From Seminavis robusta (taxonomy: Eukaryota > Bacillariophyta > Bacillariophyceae > Naviculales > Naviculaceae): a DNA stretch of 64,000 nucleotides. Position 1 is the first letter of the stretch. Each line of letters opens with the position of its first letter. Under the pieces are notes generated by a model that saw only the letters and a list, made by a program, of their open reading frames with translations, searched no databases and was not told where the DNA came from. The stretch is taken from contig CAICTM010000007.1 of the NCBI GenBank assembly GCA_903772945.1, positions 186,001-250,000 of the forward strand. The letters are read 5' to 3'. The position numbers and the translations under genes are program-made. Shown here piece after piece: positions 22,729 through 34,542 of the stretch.

Positions 22729-23689
22729 TCTAGGATTGCTGATCTGCTAGCGAGGCACAGAGTTCCGTTGTTTGTTTGTTTGCTAGCTTGTCAAAGCGAC
22801 GCTATCTTTCTCTATAAGCAAATTCCTCTGCCATCCAGCATCCTGGTATACTGGTACCTCCGTGCGAATTGAGCCAGTAACGCGAGTTCAAAATTTGATA
22901 GCCAAATCTTTCCTTTGAAACTCGACCCACAAAGTAAATTTGGTTGTCGTGGCCTCCCTTGGTGTCAAAAAGAACAGTCACCGGGCCAGCCAAATGGGTG
23001 GGCTCGCTTGCGATTGAGATTGAGATTGAGATTGAGACACACTTGGAAAGCCCGAGCTGCTGCCTTTTTGTTTTGTGGGAAAAGGGATGGCGGAGGTCAC
23101 CTGCATTATCGTCACTGTTCGAATGGCATTCAACCCGTAGATCCATTGACTGGAAGAACATGTGTGGGAAGATCATGTTAATGCAGACTGATGCAACCAG
23201 GGGCAAGTCCTGTGCCAACTTTTTCTCTTCTCTTGCTCGGGAAGAGCTCTTCAGTACTATGGCAAACTAACTCAGAGTTTCTACTTGGCTTCATTCTACG
23301 GTCAAGGGTCGTGTACCATCTACAGCAATTAATCGACCCAGTTTTTTAGGTCGGGGGAAACAGTAGTGGAATAATCGACCCAGTTCTGGTACCGATAACG
23401 GGGTCTGGGCAAGCTAGCCAGCAGTCTTTCTTGAACTCCTGAAGTCTAAACAGCATAAATTATTTCCCCAGCTGCTTCACTCTTCACTCTATCCTCACTA
23501 ACAAAGTTCGAGTATCCTAGTTGTCCTTTCTCTCAACATTGTCCAGAAAAGACCTGGCATTCTCAAGTGTGACATCGACTGTGAATACCTGCCTGTCAAC
23601 GTTCTCTCACAAGCTTGTTTCCGGCCAAGCCATCCAAGCAAAATGTACAACAGCACCCGAGCTTCTTCTGTCACTCGTAGCGCCACCAG
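22729..23689. other. Intergenic, no gene recognised
   Basis: Only short frames occur. A TGAGAT hexamer tract lies at 23013-23037. Near 23330-23390 a short phrase, AATCGACCCAGTT, is found twice about 45 b apart. Confidence 0.55.
23013..23037. repeat. TGAGAT hexamer tract
   Basis: About four tandem copies of TGAGAT (GATTGA phase) form a simple repeat in intergenic DNA. Confidence 0.85.
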
Positions 23690-25027
23690 ATGAATCCAAG
23701 CCAAGCGTTGGGAAGGCCAGAGCCTGAACGTGTGGATTACAAAGCTTTCGTTTCCTGTGGATTTGACTGCGAGAGCAAGCATTTCGAGGAAGAATCCAAA
23801 TGCGACGAAGACAAACAGCAGGAGACCGCAGCTGCAATGCCGCGTCTACTAGTCCAGGTAGAAAACCAGGGAACTAAGCGGCCTACATGGAGAGACCAGA
23901 GTGAAACATGTGAGAGGGTAAGAAAAGTCATTTCTAGACAGAAAGAAAAGAGAGTACCTCATCCTCTGCAAACAAGCACCTAAGGGGAACCAAGAGGGAC
24001 ACCCCCGGACAAGGACGACTGCAGCAGGGAGACGAGAACCTGCAGACAAGCACAGCCGTGTGGCAAAGATAAGGATGATTCAAAGCACAGCAAGAGCACA
24101 CGGATCAAGAGTAGAAGGATGAACGCTAGGGGCAGCCAGTCGTGCTCTCTTTCATCAAGGCGAAGCCATTCAAAGTCTCCACGAGACGCCCCTGTGATCC
24201 TTCGACACAGGAAGAAATGAAAACATCGGCGCCAAAGGCATCCGGCTTGCGTCGTACTAGCACAAGGGCAAAACTAAGCCAGAGATGACGACTTGTACTC
24301 CGTTTCTTCATCACTATGCAAAGAGTCTGCTTCCTCGAATCAAAGGCGACCAAAGAGAAACAAAAAGCAACCGAGGCACGATCCTCCGAGAGGAAAAGCC
24401 AATAGTGATGTTGGTCACACCAGCCAGGTCGATGACAGAATGGAAAGGAATGCAGCGAAGCTGCGGGTGCGGCGGAGCCCGCCACGAAATTGTTCGTCGG
24501 ATGTATCTTCGTACGCTGAAGGACCCAGGAGACCACTACCAAAGACGAAAGGGGTTTCTAAGGAAGATCAAAATCCACCTTGGAACAAATGAAGCTCTTA
24601 AGAACGCGATATGCTCCAGCAACAGGCTGAAACGTTGCGAGCCAGTACACTGTCCAGAACACGCAGGAAGAAAGCCAACAGGTGGATCGGTGCTCAGACC
24701 ATGTGTCTGATATGGCTACCGGCAGCACTGCTAGTTCACACGATTCCAGCAGAATCTCGTTCTCTGCCTTCGAACTGTGGGAGGAAGCAGTACAGTAGCC
24801 TCATGCAGCGGCAAAAACGCCTCCCAGTGCTAGCGAGTAAGCTCAAGCCTTGGTCTGAATTTGGAATCGATTTCCATTCAAGACGGATGTCATGCCGAGA
24901 AAACTGGAAGCGGACTCGAACAGCAACTGGAGCAACTTATTGGGAGGGAGAAGAGAACAGTCGCACCACGGGCAGGATAGAGAGCCGCATGTCGAAAATG
25001 CATCTTTTCAATCGTCATACCTCATGA
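23690..25027 (+). pseudogene. Possible decayed charged, Ser/Arg-rich coding sequence
   Basis: Three open stretches at 23690-23983, 24293-24592 and 24611-25027 fall in one reading frame. The DNA between them in that frame is also rich in charged and Ser/Arg codons, interrupted by stops at about 23981, 24221 and 24275, with more near 24590-24600. Candidate small introns exist (for example a GTACCTC donor near 23956 with a CAG acceptor near 24020), but they do not remove every stop. No domain is recognised. It could be a degraded gene, a multi-exon gene I cannot resolve, or chance. Confidence 0.25.
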
Positions 25028-25272
25028 AAAGAAACCAATAAGTAGGAATAGTAAACGATCAAGTCGAGTCGTCGACTCGATGAACTAGCTAGTACCAGCT
25101 TTTGATCATTGCTGCTTCAGTATGTTCGTCCAATCGCTGGGGTGCGGACATCAATTCCCGATCGTCAGGCTAGAGCGGATCTTATCTGTCCGCCAAACTC
25201 CAGCCGGTAATGTGCTCAACCCACCTCCTCCGGTCGATGATCCTGAACATGGATCACCGACGAGTCCGATAT

Positions 25273-28200
25273 TTAGGAACAAGTACATGAACTACACGAG
25301 CATATCACCTTGTCACAGTCTACTCTCAAGTCTGTCAAGCCAGGGCAAAGGCTGGTAGGGACGCTGCCGGCAAGATCTGTGTCATACAGCCACAAACGAG
25401 ACAATCTTGTCAAGTCACCGAGCTCCTCTGGAAGGGAGCCAGTCAAAAGCGTCAAATGCACAAAGAGCGCCGTCAGCTTTGTCAGCGTTCCGATTCCGGA
25501 CGGAATCATGCCAGTGAAAATGTTTCCTCCCAAGCCTAGATAGGTGAGTTCCTGAAGGGCTGTGAGGTTTGGGATCGTGCCTGAGAATTCATTGTCGAAC
25601 AAGTCCAAGCGCGTCAATGCTGTCAGTGCTCCAATTTCTGCCGGCAAGGTTCCTGTGATTTGATTATACCCCAAATCCAAGTTTGAGGTTGTGGCGATAT
25701 CATAAATTGTGCCAAACAAGGTGACAGATTGACTGCTCGAAATGTCGGGGTTGATGGGTGGAGTAGGCGAAGGATCATCAGGGACTACCCCATTACATGC
25801 ACAGAGGGAGCAAGCACAAAACACCTCGGAACAATCAACCCTCAAAAAGGTCAGGCCTGTGAATTCGCACAGCTCCGATGGAACGGTCCCCGTTAGCATG
25901 TTTCCATCCAAACCGACCGCTCTTAGAGCAGTCAGTTGACCAAGCTCACTGGGAACTGGGCCTGTTAACTGGTTCACTCGCAGGCCCAACGTAGTCAGAG
26001 CATTCAGCAGTCCTACTTCAGTAGGGATAGTGCCTGACATGCCCTCACCACCAAGCTCCAGAAGAACTAAATTGGTCAACAAACCAATATTGGATGGAAT
26101 GGGTCCTGGTGTTACAGATGAAGATCGACCGATCTGAGTGGTTTCACTGATGCTGTATATCTCATCCCAGAGCTCCACAGAACCAGCAGGTGTGGGAATC
26201 GGTGGACCAGCAGGTGCGGGATTGGGTTCTACTGCTTCTATGTCATCGCAGCAGGTAACTTCAAAGCAATCAGCATCCAAGCGTCCTGCCAGCTGCAAGC
26301 CTGGAATTGAACAGACTTCAATTGGAACACTGCCTGATAACTGGTTGCTCTGCAACCTGAATCGTGTCAATGCCGTCAAGTCACCAAGCTCCTCAGGGAT
26401 TGTACCGGTAAGTTGATTTTCATACAAGTACAACTCCCTCAATAGAGTGCAAAGACCAAGTTCACTCGGAATGGTTCCTGAGACCGCATTGCGGCTGATT
26501 GTAAAGAGTGCCAGGTCGGTCATCCTGCCAAGCTCGCTTGGCAATGCATTGTCAATGTTATTGGAGGTGAGGCTCAGGTGAGCCATCCTTGTCAATCGCC
26601 CCATTTCAGTTGGCAAGGAACCACTCAATTCATTTGCATAAAGCAGTAGCCTTGCCAGGCTAGTCATCAACCCAATTTCGGACGGAATCTCTCCAGTCAG
26701 GTCATTTGAGTCCAGCTCCAACGTTGTCAAAGAAGTTAGAAGCCCGATTTCAGATGGCATCGATCCATCCAGATTGCGGCTGCTGAGGTCAATAACAGTA
26801 GCGCTAGTGTCGAAAGTGGTCCCAAACAAGTCAATGGTGCCAGGGGAATCTGAGGATATAGCATCACAGCAAACCACCTCACTGCAATCAAGGACCACAT
26901 TCAAATCTGGCAAACTGCAGACAGCATCTGGTGCAGTCCCTGTGAGGTCATTTCCCCATAGAGAGAGATATGTCATAAGGGTCAGCTCGCCAAGCTCCAC
27001 AGGGACTGTGCCCGTGAGAAAGTTGGAGCTCAGAGTCAAGCTTCTCATGGCTGTCATTAACCCGAGCTCTGGCGGAATAGTTCCACTGATTTGGTTGTTG
27101 TACAAGCTCAAACTAGACAGCACTGTCAGCCTGGCAAACTCTGTAATGATTGTGCCAGTCAGTTCATTGGACCAGAGGTCCATGTAGGTCAGGGCCGTCA
27201 GCAAACCAAGCTCTGTCGGCAGAGGTCCAGTCAAGTCGTTGGAATACAAGACCAAGCTTCCAAGGGCTGTCAACATCCCAATCTCTGGTGGGATTGTGCC
27301 AGTAAGACCACTACTTGACAGGGAAAGGGAGGTGGTTGAGCTTATGCTGTAGGACTCATCAAACAGAAAGACATTAGCCGGGGTTTGGGATGGTGGCAGA
27401 GCAACATCATTACAACAAACAACTTCAGTACAATCAAGACTGAAATGGCTCAGACCCTGAAGTGCACACACGGCGGTTGGCAATGTCCCTGTGAATAGGT
27501 TGTCTCGTAGGCTCAAGTATGTCAATGCTGTCAACAATCCCAACTCGGAGGGAATACTTCCGGTCAACAAGTTTATACTCAAGATCATGGAACGCAGAGC
27601 AGTCAGAAGGCCAATCTCAGTTGGCAGCGTCCCACTCAGTGAATTCCCCCCCATGTGCCAGAGCTCCAAGGATGTCAGCAAGCCAACTTCAGTTGGGATG
27701 GCGCCTTGGACCGAATCATTTGTACGGAAGATGTATCTGGTTGAACTTATGCTGTATGTCTCGCCCCAGAGCTCAACAGAACCTGCAAGTGCAGGATTGG
27801 GTTCTGCCGGTTCTGCTGGTTCTGCTGGTTCTAACTCATCACAACAGGTCACCTCAAAGCAATCAGCTTCTGGTCCCAGTGGACCAAGACCTGGTATAGA
27901 GCAAACACCAGTGGGAACCGTTCCCGTAAGATCGTTGTCCTGCAGCTCAAGGTTTTCCAACTTGGTCAGCTCCCCGAGCGCTGCAGGGATTGAGCCTGAG
28001 AACCGATTCTGGTATAAGAATAGTGATGTCAACTCTGTCATTAGGCCAAGCTCACTCGGAAGCTGCCCTGACAAGTTGTTTCTGCTGATGCCAAAGAAAA
28101 CCATGTCATCAAGCATGCCAATTTCTGTTGGGAGCTTCCCACTGATGTCGTTCAGGCCCAAGTTCAAGTAGGTCAATGCCGTCAAAAGACCAATATCTGT

Positions 28201-30441
28201 CGGGACAGACCCAGAAAGGTTTGAGCTGAAAAGGTAAATTCGTGTGGTCGAGCTTGTGCTGAATGTGCTTCCAAAGAGTTCCACACTACCAGGAGTAGGC
28301 AATGGAGCACTCTCTTGCTCGTCGCAACACACAATTTCATCACAGTCAGCCAAGAAAGTAGTCAAGCCTGCAAGTGCACAGGCCTCTGGTGGCACAGTTC
28401 CCGTCAGTTCTGTCTCCCAGAGTGCCAGAAATGACAGCTCAGTCAACAATCCCAACTCGGAGGGAATACTTCCGGTCAACAAGTTTTCACTCAAGATTAC
28501 AGAACGCAGAGCAGTCAAAAGGCCAATTTCTGTTGGCAGAGTGCCCGATAGTTCATTGTTTCCCATGTGCCAGACTTCCAAGGATGTCACCAATCCAACT
28601 TCGGTTGGAATGGTTCCACTGATGAAATCGGAAGAACGAAAGATGTGTGTTGTGGTACTGGAGCTGTATATCTCTCCCCAGAGCTCCACAGAGCCATCAG
28701 GAGTTGGACCGGTTTCAATCTCAATGTCATCGCAACAGGTCACCTCAAAACAATCAGCCATGAAGTTCAGATCTTCTATGTCACAAATACCAGCAGGAAC
28801 TGTGCCTGTCAACCTGTTGTCTTGAAGCTGTAGCCAGCCCAGGGCTGTCAGTTCCTCAAACTCTTCTGGAATGGTACCGGCGAAGTCATTTTCGTACAGA
28901 TAGAGCTGATTAAGGTTTGTCAACAAGCCGAGCTCACTAGGTAGTTGCCCTGACAGCTGATTACGACTGACACTCAAGAATGTCATGCTGGTCAGCATGC
29001 CAATCTCGGTGGGCAGCGGGCCTGTTATAGAATTCACTTGCAACTCTAATCGTCGGAGCTCTGTCAGCAAGCCAATCTCTGTCGGAAGGGTTCCTGTAAG
29101 CCCACGCGAAGTTCTTGTGATGCCCGTGGTGGAACTGATAATATATGTCTCTCCAAAAAGGTTGACAGAGCCTGGGGATGCCATATCAACGGCATCACAG
29201 CATGTCAACTGGAGGCAATCCACGGACAGCGTAATCAAGTCAAGCTCGCAGACAGATGATGGTATAGAGCCAGTCAAGAAATCGTTATCGTCCAGGTAGA
29301 AAAAGTCCAATGAAACCATGTTGCCCAGTTCTTCCGGCAACGACCCAGAGAAATTATTGTCTTCAATCCACAATGAGCTTAATGATGTAAGCAGTCCAAA
29401 TTCACTTGGGACAGACCCTGAGAGTTGGTTGTCCCAAAAACTTGCAAAATTGAGATCTGAGAGAAGTCCTATCTCTGTCGGCACTGTACCAGACAAGGCA
29501 TTGGGACCTAGATCCAAGAATGTGAGTGCCGTCATGGTTCCAATCTCACTGGGAACTGGGCCCGTGATTTCGTTGTCACCTAGATTCACATAATTCAATG
29601 CAGTCAGCCAAGCAATCTCTGTTGGAATGGTCTCTGCTGCAATACCACCAAAGCCCACACTGAGTGTTGTGGTGGAGCTAGTGTCATAGTCTGTCCCGAA
29701 CAGATTCACTGTCGGAGGGATTGGCGCTGCTGCTGATGCCGGAGGAATAGTAGGGGGAGTTGGCGGTGGTGTTTCGACAGCTACCACATCAATGAATCCA
29801 TCTGAATCCACAAATAGATAGACCGTGGTTGGCTGTGCCTCCGCCAAGTCTCCCTTGAGGCTCCAAATCATGCTGTCATCTTGGGCCTCGATGGAAACCC
29901 ATCCATTGCCATATTCACAGCACAGCCCATCACCATTTGTGTCCCAGATAGAGAATCGATAGAACGTATCATTTTCCAAGTTGGAAATTGGATAAGTCTC
30001 CAGTTGCCCAGCTTGACGACCGTCGTAGGCAGAACCAAAATAATACCAAATGGTGGTCCATTCATCCAAGAATGGCTGTGGCTTTCCTTCCGCCATGGCT
30101 TCTTCAGAATCCACCGTTGGGTCCATGGTGGAGCTATTTTCGTATTTTTCAAAAATCCACTCAATTTCATTCGGGTAGTCATCGTACTGAATGTTGACCG
30201 TGAGCGACGGATCGGAGGGAAGTTCGTCACACGTCTCTCCGACGCAGCAAGCTCCGGCCACACAGGCCAACTTGCGGCGAAGAGCTTCGGCCCTAGCGAC
30301 ATCAGGATCGTCATATTCGTCATATGTCTCAGTACCGGTACCGGTACTGGTATCAGTATCAATATCAATAGCAGCAGCTGCTTGACAAGGGCCCAGGCTC
30401 ACAAGAGCCAGTGCATGTAGCACGATCAGAAAGCTCTTCAT
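25273..30441 (-). CDS. Giant secreted modular LRR protein, intronless (1722 aa)
   Basis: One uninterrupted frame encodes a signal peptide (1-22), a CUB-like or beta-rich N-terminal domain (about 55-230; CCVGETCDELP, YDDYPNEIEW, GDGLCCEYGNGW), a Pro-rich linker and nine LRR modules. Each module opens with a short V-x-L-F/W-G-x-x-Y-x-x-S-x-T strand and has four to six plant-type LRRs (L-T-G-x-I/V-P-x-E-I/L-G-L-L-T-x-L). It closes with a cap of the form DC-x-x-V-x-CC. The last two caps vary (CACSLCAC, CSCSSCTC). No membrane span follows, so the protein is probably secreted or wall-bound. Many modules are near-identical to modules of the inverted paralogue at 36-44 kb. Ligand or adhesive roles are typical of such LRRs; the actual ligand is unknown. 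Confidence 0.93.
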   Translation of the reverse strand: MKSFLIVLHALALVSLGPCQAAAAIDIDTDTSTGTGTETYDEYDDPDVARAEALRRKLACVAGACCVGETCDELPSDPSLTVNIQYDDYPNEIEWIFEKYENSSTMDPTVDSEEAMAEGKPQPFLDEWTTIWYYFGSAYDGRQAGQLETYPISNLENDTFYRFSIWDTNGDGLCCEYGNGWVSIEAQDDSMIWSLKGDLAEAQPTTVYLFVDSDGFIDVVAVETPPPTPPTIPPASAAAPIPPTVNLFGTDYDTSSTTTLSVGFGGIAAETIPTEIAWLTALNYVNLGDNEITGPVPSEIGTMTALTFLDLGPNALSGTVPTEIGLLSDLNFASFWDNQLSGSVPSEFGLLTSLSSLWIEDNNFSGSLPEELGNMVSLDFFYLDDNDFLTGSIPSSVCELDLITLSVDCLQLTCCDAVDMASPGSVNLFGETYIISSTTGITRTSRGLTGTLPTEIGLLTELRRLELQVNSITGPLPTEIGMLTSMTFLSVSRNQLSGQLPSELGLLTNLNQLYLYENDFAGTIPEEFEELTALGWLQLQDNRLTGTVPAGICDIEDLNFMADCFEVTCCDDIEIETGPTPDGSVELWGEIYSSSTTTHIFRSSDFISGTIPTEVGLVTSLEVWHMGNNELSGTLPTEIGLLTALRSVILSENLLTGSIPSELGLLTELSFLALWETELTGTVPPEACALAGLTTFLADCDEIVCCDEQESAPLPTPGSVELFGSTFSTSSTTRIYLFSSNLSGSVPTDIGLLTALTYLNLGLNDISGKLPTEIGMLDDMVFFGISRNNLSGQLPSELGLMTELTSLFLYQNRFSGSIPAALGELTKLENLELQDNDLTGTVPTGVCSIPGLGPLGPEADCFEVTCCDELEPAEPAEPAEPNPALAGSVELWGETYSISSTRYIFRTNDSVQGAIPTEVGLLTSLELWHMGGNSLSGTLPTEIGLLTALRSMILSINLLTGSIPSELGLLTALTYLSLRDNLFTGTLPTAVCALQGLSHFSLDCTEVVCCNDVALPPSQTPANVFLFDESYSISSTTSLSLSSSGLTGTIPPEIGMLTALGSLVLYSNDLTGPLPTELGLLTALTYMDLWSNELTGTIITEFARLTVLSSLSLYNNQISGTIPPELGLMTAMRSLTLSSNFLTGTVPVELGELTLMTYLSLWGNDLTGTAPDAVCSLPDLNVVLDCSEVVCCDAISSDSPGTIDLFGTTFDTSATVIDLSSRNLDGSMPSEIGLLTSLTTLELDSNDLTGEIPSEIGLMTSLARLLLYANELSGSLPTEMGRLTRMAHLSLTSNNIDNALPSELGRMTDLALFTISRNAVSGTIPSELGLCTLLRELYLYENQLTGTIPEELGDLTALTRFRLQSNQLSGSVPIEVCSIPGLQLAGRLDADCFEVTCCDDIEAVEPNPAPAGPPIPTPAGSVELWDEIYSISETTQIGRSSSVTPGPIPSNIGLLTNLVLLELGGEGMSGTIPTEVGLLNALTTLGLRVNQLTGPVPSELGQLTALRAVGLDGNMLTGTVPSELCEFTGLTFLRVDCSEVFCACSLCACNGVVPDDPSPTPPINPDISSSQSVTLFGTIYDIATTSNLDLGYNQITGTLPAEIGALTALTRLDLFDNEFSGTIPNLTALQELTYLGLGGNIFTGMIPSGIGTLTKLTALFVHLTLLTGSLPEELGDLTRLSRLWLYDTDLAGSVPTSLCPGLTDLRVDCDKVICSCSSCTCS

Positions 30442-31725
30442 CTCGGTACTGGTACAGTATTATACCATAAGGTAGCTTCTCTCTTTCTCTAACGCTAGAT
30501 AGCTAGCTAGTACCGTAGCTAACCTTGACACCAACAAACTATGTATGGTTGGCCTCTCTCTTTTGGGGTTCGATGCTACGCTGCACTACTTCAGCTGTCG
30601 GCTATATCTGATGTGGCCGTTCTCAAGAACGTTAGAACTTCAAAAGTGACTTTGCGGTTGCACGTGTGAATTTTTGTCTTTCTCAGATTCTGTCGTGGAT
30701 ATTACTGGATCTTTCGCATAAATCTAATTCATCAGAAAGCCTGCGAGACGATTGGAAGTCCCGGATGGTACCAGGTATCATATCTTCGGCGTTCTTTTCC
30801 CCACGAACAAATTGAAGTTACGTTTCGTTGAAGAACATCCAATGCGAGAGATAGAGCAAGGCCGAAAATACCCCTGACTCAATGCCAATTTCGCCAGGCG
30901 ATCTATCCTTATGAATAAAATGCTGCCGATGAGGTTCCCGAATGATGGAGCCAAAGCTCAAACAGGTTCGTGGTTTCATAATATATATGTCATAGCGCAG
31001 ATGCAACGACATGCCTGTAGGCTAGCTTCACATCCCCAGAATTGCTTCACCTGCAATATCTGACTCACTCGACTGATTCACTCGCACCGTATCCGTACCG
31101 GTACCATACTACATGTAGCTATCTAGCAGCTACGGTGGAGCGGGTGAATTGCAGGTACCCCGCAATAATGCATCTTGGAGACACCCGTGACACCGTGAAA
31201 TGGAACCACACATCCTTGCTTTGACGTGACGGTACATGTACAGCTTATCTACCGTAAATTTACAGTACTGGTACAGTTGTACAGGATATATTGACACGTA
31301 AGGAATATGTGATTCATTTCTATCGTACTGTAGTAGCTAGGCATCAAATTCAGCAACATTGGTCGCAAGCTTTTTCTTGGACGCACTTCGTAGCATGCTA
31401 TCCACAGTTTGTGGTTCGTCGGCTGTTTACCCCTCTTTGTACCGGTGGTACCACTATTAATAGGACGACCCATGGTTCGACCACTGCCCGCTCGACTCAG
31501 CATCGAGAATCCAGGCCATGATGTACGATTTCGAGTCGACGACGGTGCACTCGTATGACGCAAACGCTGCTGCTGCTCGATATCGTGCAAGCCATGATCA
31601 TTGTCGACATTGGCGTCGTGTGGATGCCCGCTGTATCCAGCCCGAAACGATTCCACGAGCACAAGTCGAAGAGCCGACGTCGACGACATGAACCGCCTTC
31701 CACTCGCCAGTAGTAGTTGTGAACC
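30442..31725. other. Intergenic between LRR gene start and GPCR 3' end
   Basis: No independent gene is supported. A minus-strand frame at 31249-31689 immediately follows the GPCR stop and encodes a polar tail (RLRHTSAPSSTRNRTSWPG). It could be the former C-tail of that receptor in another frame, but this is unproven. GTACCGGTACC elements occur near 31097. Confidence 0.5.
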
Positions 31726-34542
31726 TCAACTGCTCGAGGAATGGTGCGAGTGACCATCCTCGTCGCTTCCATGGACGGACAAACCGCTGTGGGCTTGCGA
31801 ATGAGAGGGTGAATGTCCCAGGGCAGACGAATTGCGGTTCGTGATGCGCAAGGATTGTTTGGCAATTTCATCGTCAACCTGATTGTAATGTCCCCCGCTG
31901 GCAGTGTTCGATGCCATGTGACTTGCTGCCATGGTGCCCCCGGTCGGTGGAACAAACGATGGTCTGGTGGCCGTACTTCCCCGGCTGAATAGCGATTGCC
32001 GGCTATTGACCTTCATGTCTCGCAGCAACCAAATCTTGGAAACCAGCAGTGGCACAAAGCTCGCCAAAGCCGTGACACAAAACAGGAATGTCAAGACCAC
32101 GTACCGGTACAAGGCAGTCGTCTCTTCTCCGCCACCGGCCACTAACACAAAGGGTCCACCAATCAGAATAATTTCCAAAATGGCAGCCATGGAGATCTGT
32201 ATCCAAACTGTTTCGTTGAGCACGTCCGAGCGAATGTTGCGGGCTTTGTAGCTCATGTAGTTGGCAACCAACACGGGAATAGCATTGATGGTCAGGATCG
32301 AGTACGCAAAGCCCTGCTGAGTCGTACTGAGTGAGACATAGCAACTCCCGTAAGATTCTTTGGGTCGACCATAGGGATCCAAATTGTAGTCCACCGTTAT
32401 CCGTTGCCATGTCAATGGATCGAGTGTTTGCCAAAAAATGAGCAGTAGCAGATTGAAACAGGCCAACGCTACCATGGGCTTGGCGACATCTCGTACACCC
32501 ACGGTGATTCGTCTCATAGCCGCTGCACTTTGAAAGATTTTGTAGACTCGCATGGTTTTGGAGAAGAGCGCCGAAAAGGCAATGGTGAATCCCATGGAGA
32601 AGCACCAGGGCGTGAGCATGCATCCCGCATTTAGAACGGAAATGCGCATGGATTCTTGGAATCCTAGAAAAATGGTACTGGTGGCCATGAGGAACGCCCC
32701 GACACAAATGAGCGCCAAGAAGAAGGGCTGCGATGCCTGAATGACGCGATTGGATTTTCTTCGAGCGACGACCCAGACGAGAGCGACGAGTGCCAATGCC
32801 ATGACGATACTCGCCAATGTCCATCCCGCAATTCGTACCGGATCAGAAATTAGGTTGAGTTCGATTGGTTTTTCGGGTGGTGGCAATTCGGCCGGAATAT
32901 TGGTTGTGTTGTCGTTGTAATAGAAAGGGGTATCGAGGGCCATGACAAGAGGCGCTTCTGCACTATCGTTGTAGTTTTCGCTGGTTGTTTTTCTGTTGGC
33001 GTTGGAGGAGAAATCAACACGGTGTGTTTCGGTAACGTCAAATCTGGCTGTTTGGTTGTCGCTTCGTTGAGGACTGAAGAGTAGATTGAATACGGAGAAT
33101 TGAAAGTTTGCGTAGGATCGGGTCCCTGTGGTGGCATTGAACTGGACACGTCCGGATGCTCCGTCAAAGGATGTTTGGACGAGTTGATTGTAGAAGTCGA
33201 TTCCCGAAAAAAAGTTGGGGAGCCCAATGGTAAGATTATTATTGTTGTCGTCGTGTGTTGTTGTAGACACCTGACAGGCTGCAATTCCCAGTGCCATCAT
33301 GGCATCGTACCGTAGGCCGCTTGAATGTAGAGCGACGCGTCGGAGGGCGTACCGAAATTGTGATTAGAAACATTGAAATTGTCGCCCCAATAAGTTTGTG
33401 GAATGACGGAGGAGATCAAGTGTTCTTGTGCTTGCGTATCCGTGTTGATTTGGTTCAACGCTTGGACAAAGGAAGGATTGGGTTGACTGCGAATGGTAAC
33501 GTATCCCCATCCATGCATGGCCCGTGCGAGTCCGGGATGAGTGGAATATCCCGGATCGATAATCCAAGAGCATGCTTCGCTCATGAGCCAGACATGATTT
33601 GGGTCGTTGAGTAGTCCCAATTGGTATAGTGAATTGAGTAAACGCCATTGAGTGATACGGCAAATGATGCCTTTTTTTTTTATGGCGAGCTGTACATCCT
33701 CTTCTGTAGATTCTCCCTGATTATTGTCTCCGTAAGAAGCGGCAATGATTTCATGTCGGCATTCTTGGCAGCGGCGAGAATTTCTTGAAAAAAGCCGTTC
33801 CGTATTCATCTCTTAGATACAGCACATTGAAATGTTGGACATTCAAGTGTTTCAAGTAGGCAATGAGGGCATGAACATCTCCCCGGTTGGTGGGTACTGT
33901 TCTGGCAAAGGTAGGATTCACGTCTTTATTGTCTAGATCCGAGGAAGTGGAAGCAGGACTGATCTGAGGCAATTCATAAGCTCCTGCGAGCAAGGATAAA
34001 GATGCCGAGACGGCAGATCTGACACTTCCCACGACGGCAGCCGTTTTTCTGTGCTGGAAAGGACTTGAAAAGTCTTGCAAAGTTGTTTGCAAGGATTCTT
34101 GAAAAGTTGGAGTTGGAGGTGCAAGCGCCTGATAAAGATTGCGAGATCCTGCACCTACTGAAAAGTCACTGCTGCGCTGATTCATGGTGAGACACAAGTT
34201 GCACTGAGTTCCAATTTGGGTTTGCAAGTTTTGCAAGTTTGGCAAGAATGGAGAAGATCTTGCATTAAAGTGCTGCAAAGCCATCAACGGTGCATAAGCT
34301 ACCCAAAACCAAAAGCCACCCTTGCTAAGTGGCAAAATCTGAGTCACATGAAGCAGTTGCACGTTTTCCTCAGGCAGAAAAACAACGGCGGACTTGGAAT
34401 CCGTTGGACCTTCCCAACAGCCATACCGGTACCGGTAGTCCTCACTACTACTAGTACTACTATGCATACTAGTAGAAACACAGGTAGCATTCTCATAGCG
34501 CCTCTGCAGCTCGGCAAGTTCTCCAAGGGACTTGCCTCTCAT
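31726..34542 (-). pseudogene. Class C (GABA-B-like) GPCR, frameshifted
   Basis: The sequence encodes a ligand-binding ANF-type ectodomain followed by a seven-helix class C domain (helices from RIAGWTLASIVMALALVALVW to the last helix ending in LLVSKIWLLRDM). Helices 1-7 and the polar Ser/His-rich tail lie in one frame up to 33300. The ectodomain is split over other frames. One base appears to be missing at the A6 run 33788-33793 (after DEYGTAFF), one near 33750-33755, and one near 33307-33314 (before YDAMMALGIAAC). No intron explains shifts without a gap. It is either a pseudogene or an assembly with indel errors. The first in-frame ATG gives MRGKSLGELAEL; no signal peptide is seen, so a 5' exon may be missing. 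The domain identity is firm, the gene status is not. Confidence 0.72.

Noticed and set aside
24126-24542. Minus-strand frame of 138 codons
   Set aside because: No recognisable feature; it lies opposite the possible decayed plus-strand coding frame.
31249-31689. Independent gene downstream of the GPCR
   Set aside because: No domain; at best a frame-shifted remainder of the receptor tail.
33300-33810. Introns as the cause of the GPCR frame changes
   Set aside because: The conserved protein sequence continues with no gap at each shift; only single bases are missing.
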